Positions 33,437 through 44,940 are shown, counted from the first letter of the stretch. The stretch is 64,000 nt of DNA from Syngnathus acus (GCF_901709675.1 NC_051103.1:8233501-8297500); one strand, 5' to 3'. The notes: generated by a model not told the origin, from the letters alone. Numbers and translations are program-made.

Positions 33437-33610
33437 GGGCTCCGTAGAGGGCCATCAGAGCCTAATTAATGGTGGCTGCAGTTATGTTTTATGATAGAAC
33501 ATAATCAGGCTGTAATTAGTTTGAAATGGGGCCCACAGGTCTGATTTATGACCAGTTAGGGTGATCGCTGGGGAGTGATTGAAGAGCTGACTTTTCCATC
33601 TTGCATACTC
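33437..33610. promoter_or_regulatory. Candidate conserved non-coding element (strong look)
   Basis: High-complexity sequence with 'gagcctaattaatggtggct', 'catcagagc', 'aggctgtaattagtttgaaa' and 'ggcccacaggtctg'. Two TAATTA cores lie about 50 bp apart with palindrome-like spacing. This composition is typical of enhancers near developmental regulators. Confidence 0.35.
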
Positions 33611-34349
33611 CAGCCTTCGAAATGGGAAAGTCTGCTGTCATTCCAGAAGAGTGTAAATAGCTCATTCGGGTCAATACTCTTTGCTGTCTTGTTTTTTTTC
33701 TCCACTTTGGTTATTTATTGATCCTAGTCTGGACTTCTTTTCAAATGTTTTGCCATTCTGCGTGATTGATGAACAGCAATGGAGCAAAATTCGGGCTCAT
33801 TTGCTAGCTCATCGCTGTTGTCGTGCCCTTGAGCAAGACGCTTTTTCTTTAATATCACTGTCTTAACATGTGCTTATTGCATATTTTTGGATGATGTGTT
33901 GAAATTGATATTTTCCTTCAGGGGGGATGAATGAAATGTTATTTTCTTTTGCTCATTTGTACCTGTGAAACTTTCATTCGTTTTTTTCCCCCCCATGCTG
34001 GTTTAACTTTAGTGGTCCTGATTATTGCTGCATTTTGAATTTGATGATATCATTACTTTCTACTGGTGCAGTCCAAAGATATAGACTCATCACTTTTTCT
34101 CAAATTTGCCCTTTTCTGGTCAACATGAAGTTAATTTATTCCGAAAGGGAAATTTACGATTGGAGTAGGCAAGTCTTCCGAAACGAATTTGAGTCATTAT
34201 TTGATGAATGCTATGCAACGAGGAGTTTATTTAAGCCTTCTGTCTAACAATGCTGGGCAAAAGTGAACTTCTTCTAATTGGGGGGGGATCACAGAATGAA
34301 GAGCTTGAGTTCTTGGTGTTCCAATAAGGTTGCGTAATTGAATCGCAAT
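33611..34349. other. Unique AT-rich sequence, nothing identified
   Basis: No gene or repeat recognised. Confidence 0.35.
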
Positions 34350-34610
34350 CTGTCACAGAGACAGCTGTGAGGCACCAGACGCTCGGAGGCTTGCATTTAA
34401 GATTAATTAATGGATGGCTTCATTTCTCTAATTGCGTGTTCCCCGATAACGAGATTGGAGTTGAGACAATTATCTCTTTGCTCTTGAAATCCCATTTGTC
34501 TGCAAAGGGTATTTTTAACACCCTCCGTTGCGCTTTGAGGTCAGTTTACATTTGCAGAGGCCACTTTGTATTATTAGCGCAGTGATGGAATTGAATTGTA
34601 CATTTCCAGT
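34350..34610. promoter_or_regulatory. Candidate conserved non-coding element
   Basis: Includes 'acagctgtgaggcaccag' (E-box CAGCTG), 'taagattaattaatggatgg', 'ctaattgcgtgttccccg', 'gagacaattatctc' (an imperfect palindrome) and 'tgaggtcagtttacatttgc' (nuclear-receptor-like half site). It is dense in motifs and free of simple repeats. Confidence 0.33.
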
Positions 34611-35159
34611 TGTTTTTTGTTTTTACAATCTGACGCCCATTATAATTTTGATCTTGTGTCTTTTTCACAGCTTTTCTTGTTTATTCCTCAAATAGATCAA
34701 CCCTGGTTCTCTTTGCCTGGGAACATTTTCCACCCCTTTCCTACCATAATCCTTGTTTTCCTCCATAATTGGCCTGTAGTGGATTATTTCGTCTTTTTGT
34801 GCTACTTAAATAACAATATGAAACCATATACTATATTGTTTGATTATTTTTTTTGTTATAAATTGACGTATCAAGAAGTGACTGAAAAAGGGTAAGAGAA
34901 GACGTGTTGTTTTTATTGCAAACAGTTGACAATGAAGACATTCAAAGGGCTTGTTAGGGACTTGAAAGAATCACTTGCTGAGGAGCGAGCTTGAGTTAAG
35001 AAGAAAAAGAATGAGGCAAAGTAACCCAAGCGAAAAAGAAACAATTCCAGCGCTAATAGGGAGGCACAGAAAGAAGTCCGTTGAAATCACTTATACAGGA
35101 GGAAGCGGCAATCAAATCAACTCTTTTTAATTAGTGTGTCTTTCGGAGAGTGATTTAGG
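34611..35159. other. Unique AT-rich sequence, nothing identified
   Basis: A 99-codon open frame (34596-34895 +) is rich in Phe, Leu and Tyr, as expected from AT-rich DNA. No domain. Confidence 0.35.
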
Positions 35160-35330
35160 GGTGCCGGATTCCAGACTGGAGGTGAACTTTTTTCCGGGCT
35201 ACAATGACACTGCGAGTCAGCCCGTGCTGTTCTCATCCTATGTGTACGTGGCCTGGGGCTGATGAAGCCATTAGGGCTTGCTCTCACAGCCAATCAATCA
35301 CAATGACAAGTCAATAGCAGAGCTGGATGG
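35160..35330. promoter_or_regulatory. Candidate conserved non-coding element
   Basis: Contains 'ggctacaatgacactgcgag', 'gtgtacgtggcctggggctg', 'gaagccattagggcttgc' and 'agccaatcaatcacaatgac' (PBX/HOX- and SOX-like sites). Composition only. Confidence 0.28.
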
Positions 35331-35817
35331 CTTTTCTTCAAAAAGCAGTCAGCCTACCAGAACTACTCCAATAATCTGCCCAATCACTCAGTGAGCAGAC
35401 CTGAACTTCCAACCTCTAGTTGACAAAACCCCGCTCCGATTTGTCGAGTGCAATTGTTTGGTCTCACCTAGATACATATGTCACAAAAAAAAAAACACAC
35501 GCACACACACAGCTACTGTCTTTTCAGATTGTGGTTTTGTAGATGTTACAATTCTGTCTTTGTCTGTAATGGAGCTCATCCTCTAAGGTTGGTGGTTTAA
35601 CTGTTTCAAGTCTTTACTGTCAACTTATCAACATGACAAAGTCATAATGACTTCTTCCATTTTGTCATCCATCATCCCTAAATTGATTTATTTCTGTCAC
35701 ATGGCGATGTGCTCACGGCAGTTTATATAACGCTTTGCTAATGGTTTGCATTAAGGCTGTGCAATTAATCGAAATTCAATTACCATTATTACACTCCAGA
35801 ATTATCATCTTAATCCT

Positions 35818-35872
35818 CCCATCCGTCCGTCCGTGCATCCGTCCGTCCGTGCATCCATCCATCCATCCTTTA
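35818..35872. repeat. (CCGT)n/(CATC)n degenerate array
   Basis: Units alternate between ccgt, gcat and catc, like the degenerate left edge of the 23652 array. Confidence 0.85.
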
Positions 35873-35874
35873 TC

Positions 35875-36827
35875 TTCCTCACGTGGTTATTTAGTACCTC
35901 TTTATCCCTCTTTTCAAGTTATCTCCAATTGCAAATGGAAACTGACTTGACCGACCGATAGCGGCGCTAAGTATGGCCACCTACACACCCTGCTCTTGAT
36001 TTATTTTTGTCCCCGCAAGTGTGAGAAAACCCCCCCAAACACCCCTTTCTTCAACGCCTTGTTGATTTGGGGATTAGCACTGGTAACAACAAAGAAAAAA
36101 GACAAGGGAATCAAACCAAAAAAACCCTTGCTATTTCTATCGCCGTAACCATACAGTAGGAGTGGGACGTGGCGGAGGCAGGCTGGCAGCTGTGGGCAGC
36201 CAGAAGTACACTACAATGAGAACGTTAGTAGGAGGGATTCTATTGTTTGTGCAGGCAAACCCTCCAGTTGCTCCGGTGGAGATAGCACAAGCGCTCTGGA
36301 AAGTGAAGAGAAGAGAAAGAGGGAGGTAGTGCTTATCCTTTGGACTGTCTTGCGCTTAAAATCAAAAGTCAATGCACTTTACATCCTAATACATACAAAT
36401 ACAACTATGCTGAATTGACAAGGAAATGAATCGTCTCCGATTTTTCATTTGTTGATGATGGTCATGGACAGAATGTCAGTGGTGGAGAAACTCTTAGTGT
36501 GCAAAAGTCACCCAGCTCAGGAAGGATTCTGGCCCACTCCTTCTTTCAAGAAAGTGCCTTGCTTGTATGCTTATTTGACACCAAATGTTACTTTAACTGG
36601 ACACCTTTTCCTGAAATGCTGTTTCCCTTCTGGGCTGGGCTGGCCGCTTTATCTCTCCTGTTGTAAACGATATCGCCTATGTGTGTATGTTACTGTCTCA
36701 CACAGCTTGGAATAGCAGCAGAGAAAAACTACAATCTCCCTTCCTGTCTGGTTCTAATATATGACCAACATGTATTTTTACACTGCTCTCCTGCACAATC
36801 TTGTCCTGAGACACATCAACTGTATGG
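35875..36827. other. Unique stretch, nothing identified
   Basis: Short open frames only. Confidence 0.35.
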
Positions 36828-37119
36828 CCTCTCCTCTCCTCTCCTCTCCTCTCTCCTCTCCTCTCCTCTCCTCTCTCCTCTCCTCTCCTCTCTCCTCTCT
36901 CCTCTCCTCTCTCCTCCTCTCCTCTCCTCTCCTCTCCTCTCTCCTCTCCTCTCCTCTCCTCTCCTCTCCTCTCCTCTCCTCTCCTCTCCTCTCCTCTCCT
37001 CTCCTCTCCCTCTCCCTCTCCCTCTCCCTCTCCCTCTCCCTCTCCCTCTCCCTCTCCCTCTCCCTCTCCCTCTCCCTCTCCCTCTCCCTCTCCCTCTCCC
37101 TCTCCCTCTCCTCCCCTCC
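36828..37119. repeat. Long (CCTCT)n then (CCCTCT)n polypyrimidine array
   Basis: About 180 bp of CCTCT pentamers with occasional slips (ctctctcc) change near 37008 into about 105 bp of regular CCCTCT hexamers. The + strand is pure pyrimidine for almost 290 bp, so the duplex could form triplex (H-DNA). The frames LLSS and RGRG are artefacts of the repeat. Confidence 0.95.
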
Positions 37120-37787
37120 GTGCGGTGGGACTCGGAGAGCGTTCCCTCTGTCTTGTTTATCACTTTTCCATTTTTAACTTCCAGGCATGGTGGTGCAGTA
37201 AATCAGAGCAGGCCACACCTTGTCATTCTGTGATTACCTGCTGCAAAATAAAGTGACTGGGTGCCTGGCCAAGAAAATGGAAGCGGCTCACACACAGACA
37301 GGGACAGATGAGTGTGTGCATGGAGCCATTCTTTAAAACATGAATGATGGCAAACAGCACCTCAGCAATAACTGATTGTGTGTGTGTGCAGCTGTGCAAG
37401 CCATTCACATGAAGCGGCAATGGAATTGATTATTCTCTGCACCTTGTAACCAAATCTGTGTTTCTGTGCACAGCCTCCCACCTGTGTTGATACTAATCTC
37501 AGCTAAGCTCGGCTCTCAAACTGTGCCGATATCAGATGAACCTCTGTGTGTAATCCTTCAGCCTGAAAGTAAAAAACAACCAATCTTTTCCAATGCTATA
37601 TTGCTAAAGCTTCCAGCCTACACTCCAGACTAAAAAAGGGTGAAGGAAGCCTACTTGTGCAATGCTAAAGTGGCGCCAAACTGCAGTTGGGCCTAACCAC
37701 CTCAAAACGGACTGATTTCAACAAGGCCCTAAAAGGGAAGATAAAGGGTGTGGAAATATTCTTCATTTATGGGCTATTTTGCAGATA
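37120..37787. other. Unique stretch, nothing identified
   Basis: An acceptor-like 'tttttaacttccag' at 37184 has no downstream donor. The rest is unremarkable. Confidence 0.35.
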
Positions 37788-37832
37788 ATGCTCATAATGC
37801 AAATGATGCAAATGATGCTAATCATGATAATA
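37788..37832 (+). promoter_or_regulatory. Tandem octamer (POU-like) array, 9-bp period
   Basis: Five 9-bp units begin ATGCTCAT, ATGCAAAT, ATGCAAAT, ATGCTAAT and ATGATAAT at 37788, 37797, 37806, 37815 and 37824. Two are perfect POU octamers and one is a close variant. It could be a homotypic POU binding array or simply a diverging 9-bp microsatellite. Confidence 0.55.
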
Positions 37833-37916
37833 GTAACCGTAATGATAGGAGTAGTGCAACAGAGAAAAAAAACTTTAATTCAAGAGAGGGAGGTTAAGAA
37901 GAAAAACTGACTTAAA

Positions 37917-37948
37917 GGGGGTGGTGGTGGTGGTGGTGGTGGGGGGGG
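37917..37948. repeat. (GGT)n and G-run
   Basis: Seven GGT units are followed by G8. Confidence 0.9.
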
Positions 37949-37949
37949 C

Positions 37950-38535
37950 ACTGTCACTTTACATTTAGGTGCTGGTTACACAGCGCAGTGGGCTAACGGA
38001 CAAACAATCCATCCTTATTTACCCTGCTCAATGCCAATCGCATCGATTGGAGAAAATTGGATTGTCACATCCAGTGGCAAACTCTTTCATTTTGATGGAC
38101 CCTATTGAAAGTATTTTTCTGTCCACCTCTGGTTCACTGGCCAGTGTGTTCTCTTACATGAAGTATTGAGCTGAGAAAGAAAAAGTCATCAACATACTTT
38201 GAATGCCTTTCTCCTCCCCTATGGGTGACTTTCCAAGTCCAAAAAGTCCCAAATGGCCCAGTAAGCCTCTAATAGCGTTCTTGCAAGAGCCTCATTACCC
38301 TCCCAAAACACTCCCATGCAGCTGAAATGCATACTGTCAAACTCTGGTGCCCCCCCATCCCTGGTTAACCACATAAATCTGACAGGATGGATTGTCTCAA
38401 TACCTCGGGGAAAGTGGATCGGAACTGTGCTAAATAAATAACCAATGACAGGGAAAGAAAATATGAATACCCAGAGGAGTTGTGTCAGGATGCTGGCCTG
38501 CCCTGCCCTGCATGAATTGCCACTGTGTGTTATTC
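37950..38535. other. Unique stretch, nothing identified
   Basis: Part of a 242-codon minus-strand frame (38219-38947) whose centre is the (GGCA)n array. The unique parts show no domain. Confidence 0.35.
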
Positions 38536-38577
38536 GCAGGCGGGCGGGCGGGCGGGCGGTTTGGGCGGGCAAGCTGG

Positions 38578-38653
<76 letters not shown>

Positions 38654-38655
38654 CA
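38536..38655. repeat. (GGGC)n and (GGCA)n arrays
   Basis: About five GGGC units (38538-38559), a short spacer (tttgggcgggcaagct), then about 20 GGCA units (38576-38655). Confidence 0.95.
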
Positions 38656-38659
38656 ACGG

Positions 38660-39068
38660 GCCCGCATCATTTGTTAATTTGGTTGGCGTAATATTTCCAT
38701 AAATCATGTCATGACAGTGAATGAGCGGATGTGTATGGGTTTCACCCTCGGGGGATAGACAACGCCATAGCTTGTTTGTTTGCTGATGACTTCCAGTCTT
38801 GGATGTTCTACCTGATTTACGATCCAATGTGGTTATCACAGCGATCTTCCTCATCTGGCTTTTCAAATACCTGAATGTCAAAATGTTGACTTGAGCGGAG
38901 AAGTTGTTGACTTGGCTCATTGTCACCAGATGCTTGCTAGGATACACTTAAGTGGCTCAGATTAAGCAATGAATGCATGTGAGAAGACAGTACAATGCAA
39001 AATGATGGGCAATAACTGGAAAACGTTCTGTCAGAGCTCTAAACTGGATCCTGTTTTTCTCTCACCGT
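38660..39068. other. Unique sequence, nothing identified
   Basis: No signals recognised. Confidence 0.35.
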
Positions 39069-39230
39069 TGTTTTACTTGTGTGTTGATCGTGTGCTGTGT
39101 CTCGTCACCGTGGGATGGGGGGAACGAAATTTCGGTTTCTTTGTGTCTTAACATGAAGGAATTGACAATAAAGCTGACTCTGACTCTCTGACTCTGACTC
39201 TGATCATCATCATCATCATCATCATCATCT
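39069..39230 (+). mobile_element. Retroposon 3' tail (copy B) with CTGACT and ATC tails
   Basis: It follows the same order as copy A: 'gtctcgtcaccgtgggat', 'tttctttgtgtctt', 'ggaattgacaataaagctga'. Its end is extended by five or six CTCTGA-type units and then (ATC)n at 39204-39229, probably grown from the insertion tail. It is more diverged than copies A and C. Confidence 0.7.
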
Positions 39231-39425
39231 TTCCTCTTCTACCTCCAACTCCTCCACACCACATCACTCCATGGCCTGTACGCCCAACTACTGTGTTGAT
39301 TTTATTTGTATAAAACTCGAGGCTGGACACACCCACAGCACTACATGAATAGCTCAAATGTTCACGCATTAGGAGTGAAAGAAAGTTCAGCGCACTTCAT
39401 ATTTTGCCTTTGTTTTTCTCCATAG

Positions 39426-39466
39426 GTTTCCATCAAATGAAGACACGTTAAGACTTGTCCAGCGCA
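39426..39466 (+). other. Candidate 41-nt exon, unidentified
   Basis: A textbook acceptor (tattttgcctttgtttttctccatag) and a strong donor (GCGCA|gtaagt) enclose 41 nt. One frame is open: FPSNEDTLRLVQR. The size would make it a small internal exon, not divisible by three. No gene recognised. It lies on the same strand as the candidate first exon. Confidence 0.25.
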
Positions 39467-39469
39467 GTA

Positions 39470-40324
39470 AGTACACACTTTTTTTTTTCTTTTCACAGTC
39501 AGTCCATTTTCTTACTCCTTTTTAAAGGATGGCTTGACCAAATCACTTGGGGATCAGCACTTATTGTGTAAAATTTAGAATCAGTCTAAATTTGAATATA
39601 AGATGAAAGATATTAGAATAAGGATGCTCAGACACAAAGTGAATTTGCTCTAAAGTTTCACTAGGAGCCAATAAATGACATTGTGATATGATAATGAGCT
39701 CTCGACTGTACGGTAAGTGCTTAGCGAGGGAGGGGCACAGCAAGAAAAACACTGTGTATCCTCAAAGAATGTATCTTGCGAGTCCTTTCTTTTTTGAGAG
39801 CAATATATATACTACGTATATATATATATATTTGTATCTTTTCATTCTCCGACTCGCCTTGAAATGAATAGCCTTTCCCTCATTAGTGGGAGTGGAACCG
39901 TGGGCTTGTATTGAACACAGCCCTAGGTCACAACACTCCAAAAATCCAAACCTTATTAATTTCAGCTGAGCTTTGAGCTGCTGCTGTGTAGGGAATTGAA
40001 GCACGCTGAAAACAAGGCATTTGTCTGTCTTCTGCTGTGTTTGACATAGCGTATCATAAAAAAAATTTTTGGAGCAGCATGTGGTCTTTTGTTTCCAACG
40101 TGATCCATTTTGAGGTTCACTCACCTGCAGTTTGAATTTGCTCATTACCATTATTTGCTCTTTGCGACGCCTGCGGAGACTAGCGCAGTTATGAGCTCCA
40201 AGGTGTATTGTATATTACTAAATTGTAAAACCGGCTTTATTGTCTCTGCAAAGGCCTGTATCTGTCATGATTTAGACTTTGACTGTCTAAAAGAACAACG
40301 CTAGTGTTGTCCTTGAACTTTGTC
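39470..40324. other. Unique stretch with T-run (39479) and (TA)n (39807-39831)
   Basis: Homopolymer T9 and a TA run of about 12 units with interruptions. No gene. Confidence 0.4.
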
Positions 40325-40453
40325 CTCAAAGTCAAAGTCTGCTTTATTGTCAATTTCTTCACATGCCAAGACACACAAAGAAATGGAAATGACGTTCCCA
40401 CGATCCCACGGTGACAAGACATAGTACACAATATACATACAAGTAAACAACAC
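40325..40453 (-). mobile_element. Retroposon 3' tail (copy C), inverted
   Basis: The reverse complement of copy A, beginning at 'aaagtcaaagtctgctttat' and running through 'acgatcccacggtgacaag' to 'atacatacaagtaaacaac'. By eye it looks close to copy A. It lies about 1.1 kb from copy B in opposite orientation. Confidence 0.75.
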
Positions 40454-40459
40454 CAAAAA

Positions 40460-42556
40460 TGCTGTGGAGGAGAAGATAAGTCGTTTGGTGTGGGTTACGT
40501 TTTAGTGTGGTCTCAGTAATGGAATATTAAAATCGACTCTATAGCCGCAATAGTCACATGACGAAACTGAATTCAGAGGATTAGCCAATCGCAGTTGCAC
40601 GCAAATGTTAATGCTGCTCTTTAGAAGTTCAAATGGATGCAATGGAGGTGGCAGTATTGTGAAATGAATTGCAAGTCTTCATGACTTTTTTATTTTTACA
40701 AAGACCTCTTCTGTGATAAATATTTCAAAAGAAACACGCCATAGCGGGATTGCATGTGTTTCCCATTTTCCAGTACGTAAAATGTACGTCACTAAGATGA
40801 CGGGCAAGGGTTGCGGCATGAAACGGGAAAAAAAAGTGGAGCTAACAGACTGATAACCTGTGACACAGAGACAATCAAACAGGCACAGAATAAGACAGAA
40901 AGTGATCAAATATCCTGGCAAGAAGTCATCAGAGTTGAGTGCAATGTGTGTTTGTCTGCGTCTATAATAAGGCCTGATGTAACGCCATGCAAAACGGCAA
41001 CATGGACTCTTATTTACTTGATTCCGTAGCATTCACGTTGATTAAACAAGATGCTGTCCTGTCTTCATTCGACTAGCATGATGGAAATGACTAGATAATA
41101 TACGGACATGCTTCTTGGAGGTCATTTACGAGCGTTTTCTTGTAAGAGTCCATTTCTATATCACACTGGGTGTGTCTACGCTTTGTCAGTTTGAAAAGCT
41201 TTTTGAATTTAAAAAAAGAAAGAAAAGAAAAAAAAAAAAAACAATCTCCTCGGGACAGCCCTCCAAAGCCATGTAACCGGAACAAGGAGCGGGAGCTATC
41301 CATGGTGCTGAATTATTCCGCTCCTCTGTCTGCACTTGAAATCTCTTCTGATTCTATAATGAGCAAAACAAGTGCAAATAAATAACTCATAAGTGCTCCG
41401 ATTCCCCCAGGGTACCTTCCTCAAACATATCTGTCAGGCGTTTGTGTCTATTAAAGCTACCCGAGCAGGTGGAGCCCACAGTACCTATGGGATTCTTGCT
41501 GTTGTGAAATATTTCAAATCAAAAGAAAGAGATGGATTACGAATGGGAGATTTTTTAACTGGAGCTTTTGGGAAGCGGAAGGAAGGCTTACTTGTGTTCA
41601 GTAAAAGCTCCACGGGGAGAGACACTTGGAATATATTGCCATCATATGATGCAGCTTTAAGTACTATACACACAGGGCAGTTAAGAATGCAGGAGTGCAA
41701 TCCCATTCACACAAATGTACAGTAGACTTGACACATTTTCTTACAACTAACCAGTCAGTCGCTCACTCCCCGACTCCGTCTGGTGTCCCCTGAAATCATT
41801 CATTCCATTATCAGTCCATTGTGGAGTCTGTGTGTTAGTGCTTACTACCTGTGATATGATCCAGGCTGTACATCTTTGTAGGTCAGAATCGACACTCAGG
41901 CAAGGTCAGCGTGTGTGTGCGTGCGTGCGTTATCTTGCAACATTTGTCAACGAAAAGAAAACATGAAAGGCATGTGGCAGGTTTATTCTGCTCCAGGCAC
42001 ATTTTTCAAAAGCAAAGTCTTAGGAGAATGTTTTGTCTTTTCTTTAATTATATTTTCATAGCAATCCTCTGAAATAGCAAAACATGAATAATAGATAGAT
42101 ATGACAAAAGCCAACGTAGTCAACATTGCTTTTAACTCGGCAGGAGTGTCGAATGTGAAATTTCACAATTATCTGCTTGGAAACAAAACATTTTCCTTGG
42201 TTTCCATGTGTCAACACTCTACAAACTTTTTTCTTTTTACGCTACGTGTATCGTATTTTTATTTATTCATTTCCTATTTTTCTACTGTCAATATTGCAGC
42301 TGTTTCTCTTTTGGAATACGAAATAGCATTCTTCTTATAAACTTTGAAAGCCACTACAAAAATCTATTGGGGGAAAGAAAATGCCCAAGGGGATGGTGAG
42401 GGGGTACTTGAAACACTGCAGCTTGTTAATGCAAAAACATGTAGTAAACAATATTCCAACTATTTCTTTAGGCAGGTCTGCAATTGATACATCTCTTGTG
42501 CTTCCAGCGTTCCAATACATACCATTGCATTTGTTTCACCCTCTCATCCATCTAGC
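40460..42556. other. Unique stretch with A-rich run at 41211-41240
   Basis: About 2.1 kb of mostly unique DNA with an A/G-rich run (aaaagaaagaaaag then A13) and (GTGC)n near 41915-41929. An open frame at 41393-41725 (110 codons) has no recognisable motif or splice pairing. Confidence 0.35.
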
Positions 42557-42771
42557 CTTCTCTCTTTTCTCTTCTCTTCTCTTCTCTTCTCTTCTCTTCT
42601 CTTCTCTTCTCTTCTCTTCTCTTCTCTTCTCTTCTCTTCTCTTCTCTTCTCTTCTCTTCTCTTCTCTTCTCTTCTCTTCTCTTCTCTTCTCTTCTCTTCT
42701 CTTCTCTTCTCTTCTCTTCTCTTCTCTTCTCTTCTCTTCTCTTCTCTTCTCTTCTACTTCTACTTCTACTT
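42557..42771. repeat. (CTTCT)n array, about 190 bp, with CTTCTA tail
   Basis: Roughly 38 nearly perfect CTTCT pentamers end in three TACTTC hexamers. Like the 36828 array it is pure pyrimidine on the + strand and pentameric. Confidence 0.95.
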
Positions 42772-42774
42772 CAT

Positions 42775-44779
42775 CCGTCTCACTCACACCTCACTTTGGC
42801 TCTCATCTATTCACCATTTTGTTGCCGCTGGAATCTCCAGCGCTAAATTTCTTTATGGTAATGAAGCTAAGCCAGCAGTGCCAGTGTTGACGCTGCGGGA
42901 TACATTTGAAAACACTTAACTCTTACAGGGTAAGTAAGGCTGACTCTCTCGCTCCCCCCCAGCCAACCACCCACCCACCCACCCGCCCCGTCCGTCCAAG
43001 CCAATCATCAAAAAACACATTTAGGACATCGGTTGGCTTCAAGATAGACGAGAGGCTACAAAGTGCTTTGAAACCATGTCGCGGAAATGATCACATATTT
43101 CATAAAAGGGTCAGGCTGTTAAAGTCTCACCCTGAAACCATTCATATTTCCCACACACGGTCGTGGGTCTCCAAATCATGTTTTAATTTCTTTTTTTTTT
43201 TTTTTTCCCTCCTCTCCTCTGCTTGTATTTTTGCCCTCAATTTCTTTTTTCCTCTTTCTAATTGCCAGCTCCCTTTCGCAAAATCAGCAAAGCCGTCCTG
43301 TCCACCAAATCTCCGTTTTGCCGTACAGGGCTTTGGGTGTGGCTTTACTTGATTCCTCTTTTTTGGAGGGGGATTTGTTTTAATTAGGGGACAGGGGAAT
43401 GCAGTGTTGGGGTAGCAAGAGGCCAGGAAATGCTCTTGATTCCATTCTCAACTAGTTTGTTTTCCTGAAACGTAAAAGCAACGTGATATTGCTTCAAATA
43501 ATCTACTTCCATATGCTCCAATCAATCTTGTCCATGCAGATTCCAAAACTCAAGTACATAAAGTTAATTGAAATGTAAATTGTCCAGACTCTAAATGTGA
43601 TTGTGAAAGGCGCTTGCTTTGTCTTTCCCAATGTGTGCACTCTGCTTCCCATTGGGTAGGCTACAGTCCACTATTTGAAGCTTTCATTTGATTTCTTTTC
43701 TTTGTTTGTGCTTTTATATTTTTGCCGCCTTTTGTCAGAATAATGAACTCGCATTGTAATTGACATGAATAATGAGGCTTTCTTATGATTGTTGTCATTT
43801 ATTATGGCAGTGTTGTCCATGTCAAACAAGTGTAGCCATTGTTTTAGAGCAAACCAACCTCAAACAAACAATGAGAACAGATTCCGATTTGGCAACACAC
43901 GGAATGTGCTTTTGAATGGAAGAAGTTGTGAAAAGGTCAAATACATTTTTCAGCATCCAGAACATTTGTGTTGGATTCTAAACGTGGCATTGTCTGAAAG
44001 ATGGGCAACACGAAGTGACGATGGAAGTCCGGTGACTTGCTCTCTCCCCATGACACGGTGGGTCCGCCGCTGCCCTGCCGCTGTGACTGGACAGCAGATG
44101 ATCCGTGCAGTGGTGTGGTGTTGTTGCGAGCTCATAAAGCTTTGAAGCGCTCTGCTGCAGGCCTGCTGAGATTAGAAGGTGGCTCCATTCTTCATCGGCT
44201 CTTCTGCATTTTGTTTTGGAGCCAAACACGCGCTGACATCAAAGGTAGAATAGGAAAGGGGAGGAACACGGACGGCCCACTGTCTCCAAAAAGAAATACG
44301 TGTTGCATTTATGTATTTCATTATCTGGCCCGGTAGCAAGGAGAAGAAAAACCAAGAGAGTGATGGAGAGAAGGATGGAGAGGACTGCGGCTGATTGTGT
44401 TATCACAATGTTTACATTAAACCCCAACGGCTGAAAAGCCCCAGATGGATTAGAGCCACGAGAGAGAGGGAGGATGTGCATGTCTTTTTCCAAACAGGAC
44501 TGTGCTTGCGTGCATCTGATTTTTCACCTTCCAACCATTTTCTGCCAAAGCTCCCCAAAACACTGTGGTTCCATTTCTTTTCTGCAGCTCTTGCATCATC
44601 GGAGGGAGGCAAACATCAGCAAACTTGCCGTAATTCATTCCTCGCTATTTGCTAGCACTGGATGGGTTATTAGCAGTGTCTCTAGAAGCTATTGTGGCCA
44701 TTAATACATGTCAGCTCTGTACAGTCCAACTCCTCACTTCATTTATCCCAGCACGCCTTTTCAATTGAATCATAACTGC
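42775..44779. other. Unique stretch with C-rich and T-rich runs
   Basis: cccacccacc units at 42958-42986 and a T17 run near 43190-43206. Sequence around 44030-44240 is GC-balanced but no element stands out. Overlapping open frames on both strands lack domains. Confidence 0.35.
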
Positions 44780-44802
44780 AACACACACACACACACACAC
44801 AC
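44780..44802. repeat. (AC)n microsatellite
   Basis: Eleven AC units. Confidence 0.9.
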
Positions 44803-44824
44803 AAACTTTCAATGATGACTTGCC

Positions 44825-44940
44825 GACTATAAGGGTAATTTCCTTACTCATGTTCTGTGATATGGCTTTTCTCGGAGAAATTAATTTACCGGCCGTTACT
44901 TAACGATGATTAATAGCCGTTGTTTTTCATTTGTGTTTTT
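44825..44940. promoter_or_regulatory. Candidate conserved non-coding element
   Basis: 'gggtaatttccttactcatg', 'gagaaattaatttaccggcc' and 'cgatgattaatagccgttg' give three homeodomain-like sites in about 100 bp. Composition only. Confidence 0.25.

Noticed and set aside
36679-37233. 184-codon LLSS/LPLP frame and the RGRG/EERR frame opposite
   Set aside because: Both are translations of the polypyrimidine array. No unique flanking domain.
38219-38947. 242-codon minus-strand frame containing LPAC repeats
   Set aside because: Its core is the (GGCA)n array. The flanking unique parts show no known motif or splice support, so it is not called a gene.
42381-42890. 169-codon frame with LFSSL repeats
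   Set aside because: Translation of the (CTTCT)n array.
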